A stretch of DNA of 64,000 bases from Variovorax boronicumulans. GTDB lineage: Bacteria; Pseudomonadota; Gammaproteobacteria; Burkholderiales; Burkholderiaceae_C. The stretch is from positions 62,001-126,000 of the forward strand of contig NZ_JARXVG010000005.1 in assembly GCF_029892485.1 (NCBI RefSeq), read 5' to 3'. Position 1 is the stretch's first letter; every line of letters begins with the position of its first letter. Made by a program: the position numbers and the translations under genes. Positions 1 to 8,874 of the stretch are shown here, piece after piece. The notes under the pieces were generated by a model, which worked only from the letters and a program-made list of their open reading frames with translations, was not told the DNA's origin and ran no database searches.

Positions 1-278
1 ACGCCCGCGGGCAGCGTCCAGGTCATTTCGGTGGGCAGGCCCGAATCGCCGGCGTTCTTCCAGTAGGTGTGCCACTCAGGCTGGTGCGTGATCTGCAGGC
101 CGACCCAGACGGGTGCGCCGGGTGTCACGCCATCGGGCGCATGGGCGACCAGTTCGGCGCGCACGTGGGGGGTGGTGACGACGGCCCCGGTCTTGGACGC
201 CAATTGCGCCGCAGCCGGCATGCTGGCTGCGAAAATTGCTATCAGAAGCGTAGCGAAATAGATGCGCGAGAGGATCAT
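1..278 (-). CDS. DsbD/ScsB-like thiol:disulfide interchange protein, N-terminal fragment
   Basis: Read on the minus strand from an ATG at 278, the frame stays open to the window edge, so only about 92 N-terminal residues are present. They begin with a signal peptide (hydrophobic core LIAIF, cleavage near MPAAAQ). A segment follows with the motif WHTYWKNAGDSGLP, which I recognise from the periplasmic N-terminal domain of the ScsB/DsbD-like membrane reductases. Such proteins pass electrons from the cytoplasm to periplasmic thiol proteins. The catalytic cysteines and membrane core lie outside the window, so the family call rests on this one motif. It lies 47 bp downstream of the alaX-like gene on the same strand and may be co-transcribed with it. 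Confidence 0.6.
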   Translation of the reverse strand, partial: MILSRIYFATLLIAIFAASMPAAAQLASKTGAVVTTPHVRAELVAHAPDGVTPGAPVWVGLQITHQPEWHTYWKNAGDSGLPTEMTWTLPAG

Positions 279-325
279 GCCGTCAGTCGGAGCGGTAGGG
301 CGTGTCGAAGTTCCGGGGGTGTCCG

Positions 326-1090
326 TCAGGCCGCGGCGCTTGCCCAGCCCAGCACCACGCGCCGGCTGTTGGCGCTCTTCTTTTCGATCTTGGTGACCAC
401 GACCGCCCCGATTTCCGAGGTATTCGCAACATGCGTGCCGCCGCAGGGCTGGAAGTCGATCTGCGCCTCGCCCTCGCCCGTTCCGCCGATGCGGATGGTG
501 CGCACCGTGCCCGTGCCGCGCGGCGGCTGCACGCTCATGCTCTTGACGAGGGCCGGGTTCGCATCGAGCTCCTCGTCGGTGATGGCGCCCACGGTCAGCG
601 GATGGGCCGCGCCGACCAGCCGGGCGAGGCCGGCGGTGAGCGTTTCCTTGTCGAGCGGATCGGTCATGTGGAAGTCGATGCGCGCGTAGTCGGGCGTGAT
701 CGAGCAGCCGTTCACCGGCACCGGCACGAGATGGCACAGCAGATGGGAGGCGGTGTGGAAGCGCATCAGCCGGTGGCGGCGCTCCCAGTCGAGGCGGGCG
801 GTGACGGTGTCGCCGGGCTCCAGCGCGGCCAGCAGCTCGGCTTGATCCGGGGCGGGCACGTGGACGAATTCGTTGGTCGGCTGGCCTTCTTCGTTCTTGG
901 CCTTGCGGGTGTCGGCGATGACGACTTCGCGGCCGTCGGCCAGGGCCAGCACGCCGGCGTCTCCCGCCTGCCCGCCGCCCAGCGGATAGAACACCGTGCG
1001 GTCCAGCACGATGCCGGCTTCGTCGATGCGCAGGATGCGGGCTTCGCAGGCGCGCAGGTAGGCGTCGGCACGGAACAGGTCGTCGGTCAT
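326..1090 (-). CDS. Alanyl-tRNA editing protein, AlaX type
   Basis: This 254-residue protein matches the free-standing editing domain of alanyl-tRNA synthetase, which hydrolyses Ser-tRNA(Ala) or Gly-tRNA(Ala) in the cytoplasm. The zinc-binding motifs are both present: HTASH (H112, H116) and CGGTH (C216, H220). An N-terminal beta-barrel segment with the GGGQ sequence (residues 38-41) precedes them, which fits the AlaX-M type. The frame is open further upstream, but the start at 1090 (MTDDLF) is chosen because the preceding 22 residues look like untranslated sequence. It faces away from the sugar dehydrogenase gene that begins at 1220. Confidence 0.88.
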   Translation of the reverse strand: MTDDLFRADAYLRACEARILRIDEAGIVLDRTVFYPLGGGQAGDAGVLALADGREVVIADTRKAKNEEGQPTNEFVHVPAPDQAELLAALEPGDTVTARLDWERRHRLMRFHTASHLLCHLVPVPVNGCSITPDYARIDFHMTDPLDKETLTAGLARLVGAAHPLTVGAITDEELDANPALVKSMSVQPPRGTGTVRTIRIGGTGEGEAQIDFQPCGGTHVANTSEIGAVVVTKIEKKSANSRRVVLGWASAAA

Positions 1091-1219
1091 GCGGCGATGG
1101 TAGCGGCGATGCGCGATTGGGGTGCGCCCACGCCAGAAAGCGCCCACGACCGACAACCCCGAGGCCGGCCGGCGGTGGATGATCCGCCCGGTATGCGGCC
1201 TCGCCGCGAAGGATCACGC

Positions 1220-2596
1220 ATGAAAGCTCCGCAGCAAGCACCCACCCGCATCACCCGCGCCTGGCAGATGTCTGCCCTGGCCGTCGCCACCGCCCTGCTT
1301 GTGGCCGGCTGCGGCGAAGCCGCCAAGCTCGCCCCGGAAGTCACGACCGGGCCGCGTCCGCAACTGGTCGAGCCGAACAAGACCCTTATTCCCACCGTCA
1401 ACGTGGCGACCGCCATCGGCTGGACCGACGCCGCCACGCCCACCCCCGCCGAGGGCCTGAGGGTGACCGCCCTGGCGCGCGGGCTGGAGCATCCGCGCTG
1501 GGTCTACACCCTGCCCAATGGCGATGTGCTCGTGGCCGAGAGCAACAAGCCGCCCAAGCCCGGCGGCAGCAGCGACGGCGGCAGCGGCCCGGTCGCCAAG
1601 ATCCGCAACTGGGTCATGGGCAAGGTCATGGCCCGCGCCGGTGCCGGCGTGCCCAGCCCGAACCGCATCACCTTGCTGCGCGATGCCGATGGCGACGGCG
1701 TGGCCGAGGTCAAGCAGGTCTTCATGACCAACCTGATGTCGCCCTACGGCATGGCGCTGGTGGGCAACGAGCTCTTCATCGCGAACGCCGATGCGCTCGT
1801 GAAGGTGCCCTACGCCGAAGGCCAGACCTCGGTGAAGGTCAATCCCACGCTGGTCACGCAGTTGCCAGCGGGCATCAACCACCACTGGACCAAGAACGTG
1901 ATCGCCAACGCCGACGGCACCAAGCTCTATGTGACGGTCGGCTCCAACAGCAACATCGGCGAGAACGGCCTCGCAGCCGAGGAGGGCCGCGCCGCGATCT
2001 GGGAGGTCGACGCCAAGACGGGTGAAAAGCGCCTCTTCGCGAGCGGCCTGCGCAACCCCAACGGCATGGGCTGGGACCCCGACACCAACGCGCTGTGGAC
2101 CGTGGTGAACGAGCGCGACGAGATCGGCAGCGACCTCGTGCCCGACTACCTCACCTCGGTGAAGGAGGGCGCGTTCTACGGCTGGCCCTGGAGCTACTAC
2201 GGCGGCATCGTCGATGCGCGCGTGACGCCGCAGAACCCGGAGATGGCGGCCAAGGCCATCGCACCCGACTACGCGCTCGGCTCGCACGTCGCGCCGCTCG
2301 GCATGACCTTCTCGCACGCGCGCGGCATGCCGCCGGAGTTCGCGAGCGGCGTCTTCATCGGCGAGCACGGCTCGTGGAACCGCAAGCCCAAGTCGGGCTA
2401 CAAGGTGGTGTTCGTGCCCTTCATCGGCGGCAAGCCGAGCGGGCCGCCGGTGGACATCCTCACCGGCTTCCTCACCGCCGACGAAAAGGCGCAGGGCCGG
2501 CCGGTGGGCGTGACGCTCGACAAGAGCGGCGCGCTGCTGGTGGCCGACGACGTGGGCAATGCGGTGTGGCGCGTGTCGCGCGCGAAGCCGCAGTAA
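1220..2596 (+). CDS. PQQ-dependent sugar dehydrogenase (sorbosone dehydrogenase family) lipoprotein
   Basis: A 458-residue protein resembling the six-bladed beta-propeller soluble glucose/sorbosone dehydrogenase family (GSDH). The N-terminus is a lipoprotein signal ending in the lipobox LVAGC (C31), so the mature protein is probably anchored to a membrane facing the periplasm. Recognisable propeller motifs include [18 protein letters not shown] near residue 95, [12 protein letters not shown] near 280 and GEHGSWNRK near 380. The open frame extends back to about 300, but the ATG at 1220 has a good ribosome site (AAGGA, 6 nt upstream) and gives the signal peptide directly. The electron acceptor and substrate cannot be read from sequence. 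It is convergent with the GNAT gene, with only 12 bp between the two stops. Confidence 0.85.
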   Translation: MKAPQQAPTRITRAWQMSALAVATALLVAGCGEAAKLAPEVTTGPRPQLVEPNKTLIPTVNVATAIGWTDAATPTPAEGLRVTALARGLEHPRWVYTLPNGDVLVAESNKPPKPGGSSDGGSGPVAKIRNWVMGKVMARAGAGVPSPNRITLLRDADGDGVAEVKQVFMTNLMSPYGMALVGNELFIANADALVKVPYAEGQTSVKVNPTLVTQLPAGINHHWTKNVIANADGTKLYVTVGSNSNIGENGLAAEEGRAAIWEVDAKTGEKRLFASGLRNPNGMGWDPDTNALWTVVNERDEIGSDLVPDYLTSVKEGAFYGWPWSYYGGIVDARVTPQNPEMAAKAIAPDYALGSHVAPLGMTFSHARGMPPEFASGVFIGEHGSWNRKPKSGYKVVFVPFIGGKPSGPPVDILTGFLTADEKAQGRPVGVTLDKSGALLVADDVGNAVWRVSRAKPQ

Positions 2597-2608
2597 TCAG
2601 CGAGGGCC

Positions 2609-3163
2609 TCAGCGCTGCGGCCGGGCGATGCGGAAGAGCCGGTGCCGGCGCAGCGGATGGCCCTCGGGCACCAGCGGATGGTCGAACGCACCGGCCACGT
2701 CCTCGCGCATGCCGATGCGCTCCATCACCGCGGCCGAGCGCAAGTTGCCGACCGCGGTGAAGGCCACGATCTCGTCGAACCCGAGCCGCTCGAAGCCGAC
2801 CTGCAGCGCGCCGCGCGCCGCCTCGGTCGCGAAACCCTGGCCCCAGGTGTGGCGCGCAAGGCGCCAGCCGATTTCCACGCACGGTGAAAAGGGCAGCGTG
2901 GCCAGCGGCACGTTCAGCCCTGTGAAGCCGATGAATTCGCCCGTGGCCTTGTGCTCAACGGCCCAGAAGCCCCAGCCGTTCTCGGCGATGCGGGTCCTGC
3001 CGCGCTCGACCATCGCATCGCTGTCGGCGCGCGTAGGCAGCGGCAGCAGGAATTCCATGACCTGCGGATCGGCGGCCATCGCGGCGAAGGGCGTGCAGTC
3101 GCTCTCGCGCCACTGACGCAGGCGAAGGCGGTCGGTGTCGAATTCGATCAGGGGAGCAGGCAT
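2609..3163 (-). CDS. GNAT family N-acetyltransferase, RimJ/RimL type
   Basis: A 184-residue protein starting MPAPLIEFDTDRLRLRQW, the typical first strand of the RimJ/RimL-like GNAT acetyltransferases. These transfer acetyl from acetyl-CoA to amino groups of proteins or small molecules. The acetyl-CoA loop appears as HTWGQGFATEAARGAL around residues 105-120, followed by the usual strand with NLRSAAVMERIGM. The start at 3163 removes 25 upstream residues that run through a promoter-like palindrome. The substrate is unknown. Confidence 0.85.
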   Translation of the reverse strand: MPAPLIEFDTDRLRLRQWRESDCTPFAAMAADPQVMEFLLPLPTRADSDAMVERGRTRIAENGWGFWAVEHKATGEFIGFTGLNVPLATLPFSPCVEIGWRLARHTWGQGFATEAARGALQVGFERLGFDEIVAFTAVGNLRSAAVMERIGMREDVAGAFDHPLVPEGHPLRRHRLFRIARPQR

Positions 3164-3187
3164 CCGGCGATTGTGAGCGATCGCACA

Positions 3188-3206
3188 TACATCACGTCGT
3201 GATGTA
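3188..3206. promoter_or_regulatory. Palindromic operator-like site upstream of the ClC gene
   Basis: A perfect inverted repeat, TACATCACG-T-CGTGATGTA, lies in the 86 bp between two divergent genes (GNAT acetyltransferase and ClC channel). Its right arm runs into TGATGTAAT, which could serve as an extended -10 for the ClC gene 43 bp downstream. A regulator bound here would then block the promoter. No matching regulator gene is adjacent. The operator role is inference from symmetry and position. Confidence 0.45.
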
Positions 3207-3249
3207 ATCTGGGCTCCTCCGAACGCCACCGCGCGCAAACACCCTCGTC

Positions 3250-4995
3250 ATGACTGCTGCTTCCCACCCCCCGCGCGGCGACTTCGCCCTCAACGCCCGC
3301 CTGCTGCGCATCACCGCCATGGCCATCGTCATCGGCGCCATCAGCACCGTGGCCGCGCGCGTGCTGCTCGACCTGATCCGCTTCTTCACCAACCTGTTCT
3401 TCTTCCAGACCTTCTCGCTGGCCGACCGCTCGCCGGCCACGCACACGCTGGGCGCCTGGGTCATCGTGGTGCCGGTGATCGGCGGGCTCATCGTCGGGCT
3501 GATCGCGCGTTATGGCTCCGACAAGATCCGCGGCCACGGCATCCCCGAGGCCATCGAGGCGATCCTGTTCGGCAAGAGCAAGATGTCGCCGAAGGTCGCG
3601 CTGCTCAAGCCCCTGTCCTCGGGCATCGTGATCGGCAGCGGCGGGCCGTTCGGCGCCGAGGGGCCGATCATCATGACGGGCGGTGCCATCGGCTCGCTGA
3701 TCGCGCAGTACTTCCACCTCACCGCCGCCGAGCGCAAGGCGCTGCTGGTGGCGGGCGCCACGGCCGGCATGACGGCGGTGTTCGGCACGCCGGTTGCCGC
3801 GGTGCTGCTGGCGGTGGAGCTGCTGCTGTTCGAGCTGCGCCCGCGCAGCCTCTTGCCGGTGGCCGTGGCTTGCGCGGTCGCCGGCTTCACGCGGCCTCTG
3901 TTGATGGATGCAGGCCCGCTGTTCCCGCTGCAGACGGCCGTGCCCGGCCCGCTTGCGATGTTCTCCTGCGTGATCGCCGGCCTGCTGTGCGGCGTGCTCT
4001 CGGCGTCGCTCTCGATCTCGCTCTACAAGGTGGAAGACCTGTTCGGCAAGCTGCCGATCCACTGGATGTGGTGGCCCGCCATCGGCGGCCTGGCGGTGGG
4101 CATCGGCGGCTACTTCGAGCCGCGTGCGCTGGGCGTGGGCTACGACGTCATCGGCGACCTGCTGCACAACCACCTCGCGCTCGGCGTGGTGGCCGCGCTG
4201 CTCGCGGTGAAGGCGGTGATCTGGGTCATCTCGCTGGGCTCGGGCACCTCGGGCGGCGTGCTCGCGCCGCTGCTGATGATGGGCGCGGGCCTGGGCGTGG
4301 TGCTCTCGCATGTGCTGCCCGGCAACGACCCGATGCTGTGGCCGCTGGTCTGCATGGCCGCCACGCTGGGCGGCGTGATGCGCGCGCCGCTCACCGCCAC
4401 CATCTTCGCCTTCGGGCTCACGCACGACAGCAATGCGCTGCTGCCGCTGCTGACCACCTCAGCCGTCGCTTATGGCTTCACCGTGCTCACGATGCGCCGC
4501 TCGATCCTCACCGAGAAGATCGCGCGCCGCGGCTATCACATCTACCGCGAATACGGCATCGATCCGCTGGAGCGCCATTCGGTGGAAGAAGTGATGACGC
4601 GCGAGGTGCGCAGCATCGATGCCGCACTGCCTGTGGGCGAGGCGCTCGCGCAGTACTTCGGCGAGGGCCAGGCGCACCGCGCCTACCCGGTGCTGCGCGG
4701 CAACGCGGTGATCGGCATGGCCGACCGCGCGATGCTCGCAGCATTCAGCGTGGGAACGGTGGGCGATGCCTGCACCGGCTCGGCGCCGCTGTTCGCGCTC
4801 GCGGGCGAGAACTGCCGCGTGGTGGCGACGCGCCTCGCGCGCCACCGGCTCGAGCGGCTGCCGGTCGTGAAAGATGCGCAGTCGCTGGCGCTCGTTGGTC
4901 TTGTGGCGCGCAGCGACCTCATCAAGCCCTCGCTCGCGCACTTCGACGAAGAAGAAAAGCGCGAGCGCATGCGCGGCCTGCCCTGGCAGGCCTGA
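3250..4995 (+). CDS. ClC-type voltage-gated chloride channel/transporter with C-terminal CBS domains
   Basis: This 581-residue integral membrane protein has the three ion-pathway motifs of the ClC family: GHGIPEAIEAI near residue 97, GPFGAEGP near 132 (with the gating-glutamate position retained) and GSGTSGGVLAP near 330. Around ten hydrophobic helices fill residues 15-430. From about residue 445 to the end there are two CBS-like repeats (VEEVMTREVRSI and a second ending GLVARSDLIKPS), a cytoplasmic nucleotide-sensing module. Such proteins conduct chloride or exchange chloride for protons across the inner membrane. The gene is monocistronic, with its own promoter region and a convergent neighbour 12 bp downstream. 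Confidence 0.92.
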   Translation: MTAASHPPRGDFALNARLLRITAMAIVIGAISTVAARVLLDLIRFFTNLFFFQTFSLADRSPATHTLGAWVIVVPVIGGLIVGLIARYGSDKIRGHGIPEAIEAILFGKSKMSPKVALLKPLSSGIVIGSGGPFGAEGPIIMTGGAIGSLIAQYFHLTAAERKALLVAGATAGMTAVFGTPVAAVLLAVELLLFELRPRSLLPVAVACAVAGFTRPLLMDAGPLFPLQTAVPGPLAMFSCVIAGLLCGVLSASLSISLYKVEDLFGKLPIHWMWWPAIGGLAVGIGGYFEPRALGVGYDVIGDLLHNHLALGVVAALLAVKAVIWVISLGSGTSGGVLAPLLMMGAGLGVVLSHVLPGNDPMLWPLVCMAATLGGVMRAPLTATIFAFGLTHDSNALLPLLTTSAVAYGFTVLTMRRSILTEKIARRGYHIYREYGIDPLERHSVEEVMTREVRSIDAALPVGEALAQYFGEGQAHRAYPVLRGNAVIGMADRAMLAAFSVGTVGDACTGSAPLFALAGENCRVVATRLARHRLERLPVVKDAQSLALVGLVARSDLIKPSLAHFDEEEKRERMRGLPWQA

Positions 4996-5007
4996 GTCAG
5001 CAGCGCG

Positions 5008-6018
5008 TCAGAACCCGGCCAGCACCACCTTGCCCTGCGCCTTGCCGCTCTCGATGAGCGCATGCGCGCGCTGAAGATTCGCGGCGTTGATGGTGCCGAA
5101 GCTCGCATTCGCCGTCGTGCGGATGCGGCCCGCATCGACCAGCGCGGCCACTTCGGCCAGCAGCTTGCCTTGCTCGGCGATGTCGGGCGTGGTGAAGCGC
5201 GAGCGCGCGAACATCATTTCCCAATGCAGCGAAATGCACTTGGTCTTCAGCGGCATCGCGTCGAGCACCTTCATGTCGTCGATCACCGCGAGCTGGCCTT
5301 GGGGCTTCAGGCTCTCGATGATCTGCGCGTAGTGCTGCTCGGTCTGCGTGAGGCTGGCGACCATGTCGACCTCGCCGATGCCTGCGGCCTTGAGCTCGGC
5401 GGCGAGCGGCTTCGAATGGTCGATGACCACGTGCGCACCGAGCGACAGGCACCACTCGCGCGTTTCGGGGCGCGAAGCGGTGGCGACGACGCGCAGTTGC
5501 GTGAGCTGGCGCGCGAGCTGGATGAGGATCGAGCCCACGCCGCCGGCACCGCCAGTGATCAGCAGCGTCTGACCCGAACCGCCGCCCTTGGGCACCTGCA
5601 GGCGGTCGAACAGCAGTTCGTACGCGGTGATCGTGGTCAGCGGCAGCGCGGCGGCCTGCGCGTCGTCCAGACTCTGGGGCGCGATGGCGGCGATGCGCTC
5701 GTCCACCGCGTGCAGCTCCGAATTGGCGCCGGGGCGAATGATCGAGCCCGCGTAGTACACGCGGTCGCCGACCTTGAAGTTCTGCACGTCACTGCCGATG
5801 GCTTCGACCGTGCCGACCGCGTCCCAGCCCAGCACCTTGGCCTGCCCGGCTTCGGGCGCGGTGTTCTTGCGGACCTTGGTGTCGACCGGGTTGACCGACA
5901 CCGCCTTCACGCGCACCAGCAGGTCGCGCGCGCCGGGCACGGGCGCGGGCAGTTCGATGTCCTGCAGCGATTCGGCGTTTTCGATGGGAAGGGGTTGGTA
6001 GTAGCCGATGGCTTTCAT
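5008..6018 (-). CDS. Zinc-type alcohol dehydrogenase-like protein / NADPH:quinone reductase (MDR family)
   Basis: A 336-residue medium-chain dehydrogenase/reductase. The N-terminal GroES-like fold carries NPVDTKVRKN and VLGWDAVGTVEAIG. The Rossmann domain shows ITGGAGGVGSILIQLARQ near residue 150. No zinc-ligand cysteines are evident, so it groups with the zinc-independent quinone oxidoreductase branch, which uses NADPH to reduce quinones or enals. The start at 6018 (MKAIGYY) replaces a longer open frame. It is divergent from the LysR gene with 85 bp between starts, the arrangement in which a LysR protein usually controls its neighbour. The specific substrate is not predictable. Confidence 0.87.
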   Translation of the reverse strand: MKAIGYYQPLPIENAESLQDIELPAPVPGARDLLVRVKAVSVNPVDTKVRKNTAPEAGQAKVLGWDAVGTVEAIGSDVQNFKVGDRVYYAGSIIRPGANSELHAVDERIAAIAPQSLDDAQAAALPLTTITAYELLFDRLQVPKGGGSGQTLLITGGAGGVGSILIQLARQLTQLRVVATASRPETREWCLSLGAHVVIDHSKPLAAELKAAGIGEVDMVASLTQTEQHYAQIIESLKPQGQLAVIDDMKVLDAMPLKTKCISLHWEMMFARSRFTTPDIAEQGKLLAEVAALVDAGRIRTTANASFGTINAANLQRAHALIESGKAQGKVVLAGF

Positions 6019-6103
6019 GACGGGGACCTTTCTGAAACGATGCCTCGACTGTAGGATGGCAACGGGCATTTGATAAGCCGGGATCCAACAGCAACACTTT
6101 CAA

Positions 6104-7087
6104 ATGAAGATTGAAAATACCTCGGACCTGCAGGTGCTCGTACAGACCGCGCGCGGCGGCACGCTCACGGCCGCCGCCCATGCGCTGGGCATCACGCCTG
6201 CGGCTGCCAGCGCGACGCTCAAGCGGCTCGAAACGCAGCTCGGTGCGCGCCTCTTCGAGCGGTCCACGCGCGCGATGCGCCTCACGCCGCAGGGTCAGAC
6301 GCTGCTCGATTACGCGGTGCGCGCCTTCGAGCTGCTGGACGAAGGCGAGTCGCTGGTCACGGCCGATCGCGGCGAACTGGTCGGCACGCTGCGTGTGGCG
6401 GCGCCCTCGGACCTCGCCCGCAGCACGCTGCTGCCGTGGTTCGATGAATTCCTTGCGCTGCACACGGGCGTGCAGCTGTCGCTGTCGGTCGGTGACCGTC
6501 CGCTGGACGTGATGCGCGACGAGGTCGACGTGGCGCTGCGCTATGGCGCGCTGGCCGATTCGCGGCTGGTGGCGCGGCCGTTCGCGATGACCAATCCGCT
6601 GCTGACCGCATCGCCCGAGTACCTGCGCCGCCATCCCGCGCCGAAGATGCCGCAGGATCTGTTGCACCACAACTGCCTGATCTTCAATCGGGGCGGGCGG
6701 CGGCATCGGGTCTGGCGGTTTGCGCAGAACGGGCAGTGGACGGAAGTGCGGGTGAACGGCAACCGCAGCGTGGACGACGCCTCGCTGGCGCGGGAGTGGG
6801 CGGTGGCGGGGCATGGCATCACGCTGAAGTCGGCGCTCGATGTGCGTGATGACATCCGCAGTGGGCGGCTGGTGCACCTCATGAGCGACTGGCAGACGGA
6901 GCCTTATCCGCTGCATGCGCTGCTGCCTAGTGGGCGGTTTGTGCCGGCGCGGGTGAGGGCGTTGGTCGACTTTCTTGCGCTCAAGTTCGAGGGGCTGACG
7001 AGGGGGGGGGTGAATTTTTTGAGGCTGCTGGCCGGGTCTCGGCCCGGCGGCCGACCTACTTTTCTTTGCTTCGCCAAAGAAACGTAG
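6104..7087 (+). CDS. LysR family transcriptional regulator with repeat-encoded C-terminal tail
   Basis: A 327-residue regulator with an N-terminal winged helix-turn-helix (residues 1-60; AAHALGITPAAASATLKRLE) and a periplasmic-binding-protein-like effector domain (about 90-300). It probably controls the divergent oxidoreductase gene. The unusual part is the end: codons 300-303 cross a run of nine G (7002-7010), and the last 25 residues are read from an intergenic repeat and finish inside its hairpin. If the run had eight G, the protein would stop at TGA directly after it, at 302 residues, the normal LysR length. The tail is therefore either a tract-length variant or a sequencing error. Confidence 0.88.
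   Translation: MKIENTSDLQVLVQTARGGTLTAAAHALGITPAAASATLKRLETQLGARLFERSTRAMRLTPQGQTLLDYAVRAFELLDEGESLVTADRGELVGTLRVAAPSDLARSTLLPWFDEFLALHTGVQLSLSVGDRPLDVMRDEVDVALRYGALADSRLVARPFAMTNPLLTASPEYLRRHPAPKMPQDLLHHNCLIFNRGGRRHRVWRFAQNGQWTEVRVNGNRSVDDASLAREWAVAGHGITLKSALDVRDDIRSGRLVHLMSDWQTEPYPLHALLPSGRFVPARVRALVDFLALKFEGLTRGGVNFLRLLAGSRPGGRPTFLCFAKET
7002..7010 (+). repeat. G9 homopolymer at the LysR 3' end
   Basis: Nine consecutive G follow the codon ACG and the A of AGG. Nine keep the frame open for another 25 codons. Eight would place TGA in frame at once. This is the longest mononucleotide run I noticed in the window. Confidence 0.8.
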
Positions 7088-7088
7088 G
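7055..7088. terminator. Long hairpin at the LysR stop codon, probable terminator
   Basis: CCTAC-T-TTTCTTTG, loop CTTCGC, CAAAGAAA-C-GTAGG form a 13-pair stem with one internal T/C mismatch. The LysR stop TAG (7085-7087) lies in its right arm. It may terminate transcription, although no clean T-run follows it. Confidence 0.5.
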
Positions 7089-7331
7089 CAAAAGAAAGGC
7101 GACCCTGCTGTGTGCGACCCCTTCGCTGCGCTACGGGGCAACCTGCGGTGCTCGCGTTTCGCGGGGTCTCGCAGAACTCGCTCCACTTCGTTCCGCTCAG
7201 ACAGCTGCGAGCCCTGATCCGCGAAACGCTCCGCTCCTCGGCGCACACAGAAGGGCTTCGGGGCGGGCCATCGCTTTGCTCGGCCCTCTGATTTCTTTCG
7301 GGCCTTCGCTTCGCTCGGCTTTGGATTTTCT

Positions 7332-7353
7332 CCCTCTCCCCTTGGGGAGAGGG
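7332..7353. terminator. Perfect GC-rich hairpin downstream of the SDR gene
   Basis: CCCTCTCCCC and GGGGAGAGGG are separated by TT, a perfect 10-bp stem 37 bp beyond the SDR stop (minus strand). It is a probable attenuator or terminator and part of a dispersed repeat family. Confidence 0.5.
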
Positions 7354-7389
7354 CTGGGGTGAGGGCAGCGGCGGTCGAACGCCGCGCGC

Positions 7390-8187
7390 TCAAATCATCG
7401 GCGTGACCGCCCCATCCATCGCCACGATCGCCCCCGTCACATAGCTCGCCTTCGGCGACGCGAGGAACACCACCGTGTTCGCAATCTCTTCCGGCGTTGC
7501 GATGCGCCCCAGCGGCAGCCGCGCGGTGGCGCGCTTGAGCGCCTCGTCGGTGTCGATGCCCTGCAGCTTCGCATCGGCCTTCATGCCTTCCTGCAGCCTT
7601 GCGGTCAGCGTGAGGCCGGGGTTCACCGCGTTCACGCGCACGCCCTTGGCCGCATAGGCGGCGGCCATGCCGGCGCTCACCAGCATCAGCGCCGCATTGG
7701 CCGCGCCGCCGGCCATGTGCACGGGGCTGGCGACCTTGCCGCCCTGGCCGATCACGTTGACGATCGCGCCGCGGCCGCGCTGGCCCATGCGCTTGACCAC
7801 GGGGTCGATCATGTGGATGTAGGTGAAGTACTTCGCATCCATCGCGTCGTGCCACGCGGTGGGGGTCAGGTCGTCGGGCGGGGTGCGGCGGGCGGCGCCG
7901 GCCGAGTTGACGAGCACGTCGACCGCACCGAACGCCTGCTCGGCCGCATCGAGCGCGGCCACGGCGCTCGCGGGGTCCTTGAGGTCGGCGGCATGCACCG
8001 AGACCCGGCCCTTGGCCTCTGCGAACGCCTCGATCAGCGTCTCGCGACCCTGCTCCAGGTTCTGCAGGTCGCGCGAGACGAGGCTCACGCGCGCGCCTTC
8101 GCGCAGGAACCCCAGCGCGCAGGCCAGGCCGATGCCTTTGCTGCCGCCGGTGATGAGAACGTGCTGGTCCTGGAGCTGGAGATCCAT
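7390..8187 (-). CDS. SDR family oxidoreductase lacking the canonical catalytic residues
   Basis: A 265-residue Rossmann protein with the SDR cofactor motif TGGSKGIG (residues 13-20), the NSAG motif (94-97) and the late-strand motif VRVNAVNPG. The catalytic region is abnormal. Where the family has Y-x-x-x-K there is HMAGG (H157, G161), and the usual serine pair after the preceding strand is replaced by IGQGG (146-150). Cofactor binding looks intact, but classical SDR chemistry does not. A good ribosome site (AAGGA) precedes the ATG at 8187. It follows the pga operon on the same strand but is separated from pgaD by about 96 bp, so it is probably not part of it. Confidence 0.82.
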   Translation of the reverse strand: MDLQLQDQHVLITGGSKGIGLACALGFLREGARVSLVSRDLQNLEQGRETLIEAFAEAKGRVSVHAADLKDPASAVAALDAAEQAFGAVDVLVNSAGAARRTPPDDLTPTAWHDAMDAKYFTYIHMIDPVVKRMGQRGRGAIVNVIGQGGKVASPVHMAGGAANAALMLVSAGMAAAYAAKGVRVNAVNPGLTLTARLQEGMKADAKLQGIDTDEALKRATARLPLGRIATPEEIANTVVFLASPKASYVTGAIVAMDGAVTPMI

Positions 8188-8283
8188 GAAGGTCCTTGAA
8201 AGGGTGGTTGAAACGATTCGCCGGCGGCGATTGAAGCACCGCGGCGAAACCCCTGCACGGACGTGGCTGTCCGGGCGTCCGGG

Positions 8284-8874
8284 TCAGTGCGCTGGGCTGG
8301 CGCGGCGCTGCGGCATCTCGGGCTCCAGCGCGCTGTGCGCGGTGTCGACCGCGTCGCGCAGTTGGCCATGGCGGTCGTGGTGCGCCAGCAACTGGCGCGC
8401 GCGTTGCCAGCCCGACAGGCGTGCGGGCGGCACCTCGATGTAGGAAGCCAGCGCGAACAGCGACGACTGTTCCTGGTCGGGGGAGGCCTCGCGTTCCTGC
8501 TGGCGCAGGCGCAGCGGCGCCATCATCAGCATCGCGCCCAGGATCAGGCCGATCACCACCGCGTACAGAGCCAGCAGGTGCAGCACCTCGGGCTGCGAGC
8601 GCGCACCCAGCACGTAGGGCCACGCATACCAGATGGCGCAGAACCAGATGGCGACGGTGACCGCCGGCCGCAGCACGCGCAGCCACAGGTACATGGCCAG
8701 CGTGCGTGCCGGCGAGCGGCTGTTGCCGTAGGCGCGCAGCGGCATGCGTGCGGCGTCGATGATGGGCGCTTCGCCCTTCGGCTGGCCCCACGACCGGCTT
8801 CGCGCCGGGGGCGGTGCGTCGGCATAGGCGTCGGCTTGAAGATCGATTGCATGGGCATTGGATTCATGGGGCAT
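8284..8874 (-). CDS. pgaD: PgaD, poly-beta-1,6-N-acetylglucosamine biosynthesis protein
   Basis: A 196-residue inner-membrane protein with two transmembrane segments in the middle (about 70-95, VTVAIWFCAIWYAW, and 105-125, LYAVVIGLILGAML) and a cytoplasmic tail. It is the last gene of the pga operon, and its start overlaps the pgaC stop by 11 bp. PgaD forms the synthase with PgaC and is needed for c-di-GMP-stimulated PNAG polymerisation. PgaD proteins are poorly conserved, and at 196 residues this one is somewhat longer than the enterobacterial form. The call rests on position and topology. Confidence 0.82.
   Translation of the reverse strand: MPHESNAHAIDLQADAYADAPPPARSRSWGQPKGEAPIIDAARMPLRAYGNSRSPARTLAMYLWLRVLRPAVTVAIWFCAIWYAWPYVLGARSQPEVLHLLALYAVVIGLILGAMLMMAPLRLRQQEREASPDQEQSSLFALASYIEVPPARLSGWQRARQLLAHHDRHGQLRDAVDTAHSALEPEMPQRRASPAH

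Larger units (their letters stand above)
7025..7375. repeat. Burkholderiales-type intergenic repeat block
   Basis: The roughly 300 bp after the LysR gene hold no supportable gene. They contain two mosaic elements that I recognise as common between genes in Comamonadaceae. The first is a segment around CTTTGCTTCGCCAAAG with flanking arms. The second is the CCCTCTCCCC/GGGGAGAGGG hairpin near the SDR gene. Between them lies low-complexity sequence alternating TTCG/GCTTCG words. The repeat families are recognised from memory, not from alignment. Confidence 0.6.

Noticed and set aside
5789..8791. A 1000-codon open frame on the minus strand
   Set aside because: It runs antisense to the LysR gene and out of frame through the SDR and pgaD genes. 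High GC content makes such frames common, and the composition (rich in Arg, Ala, Pro) is not protein-like.
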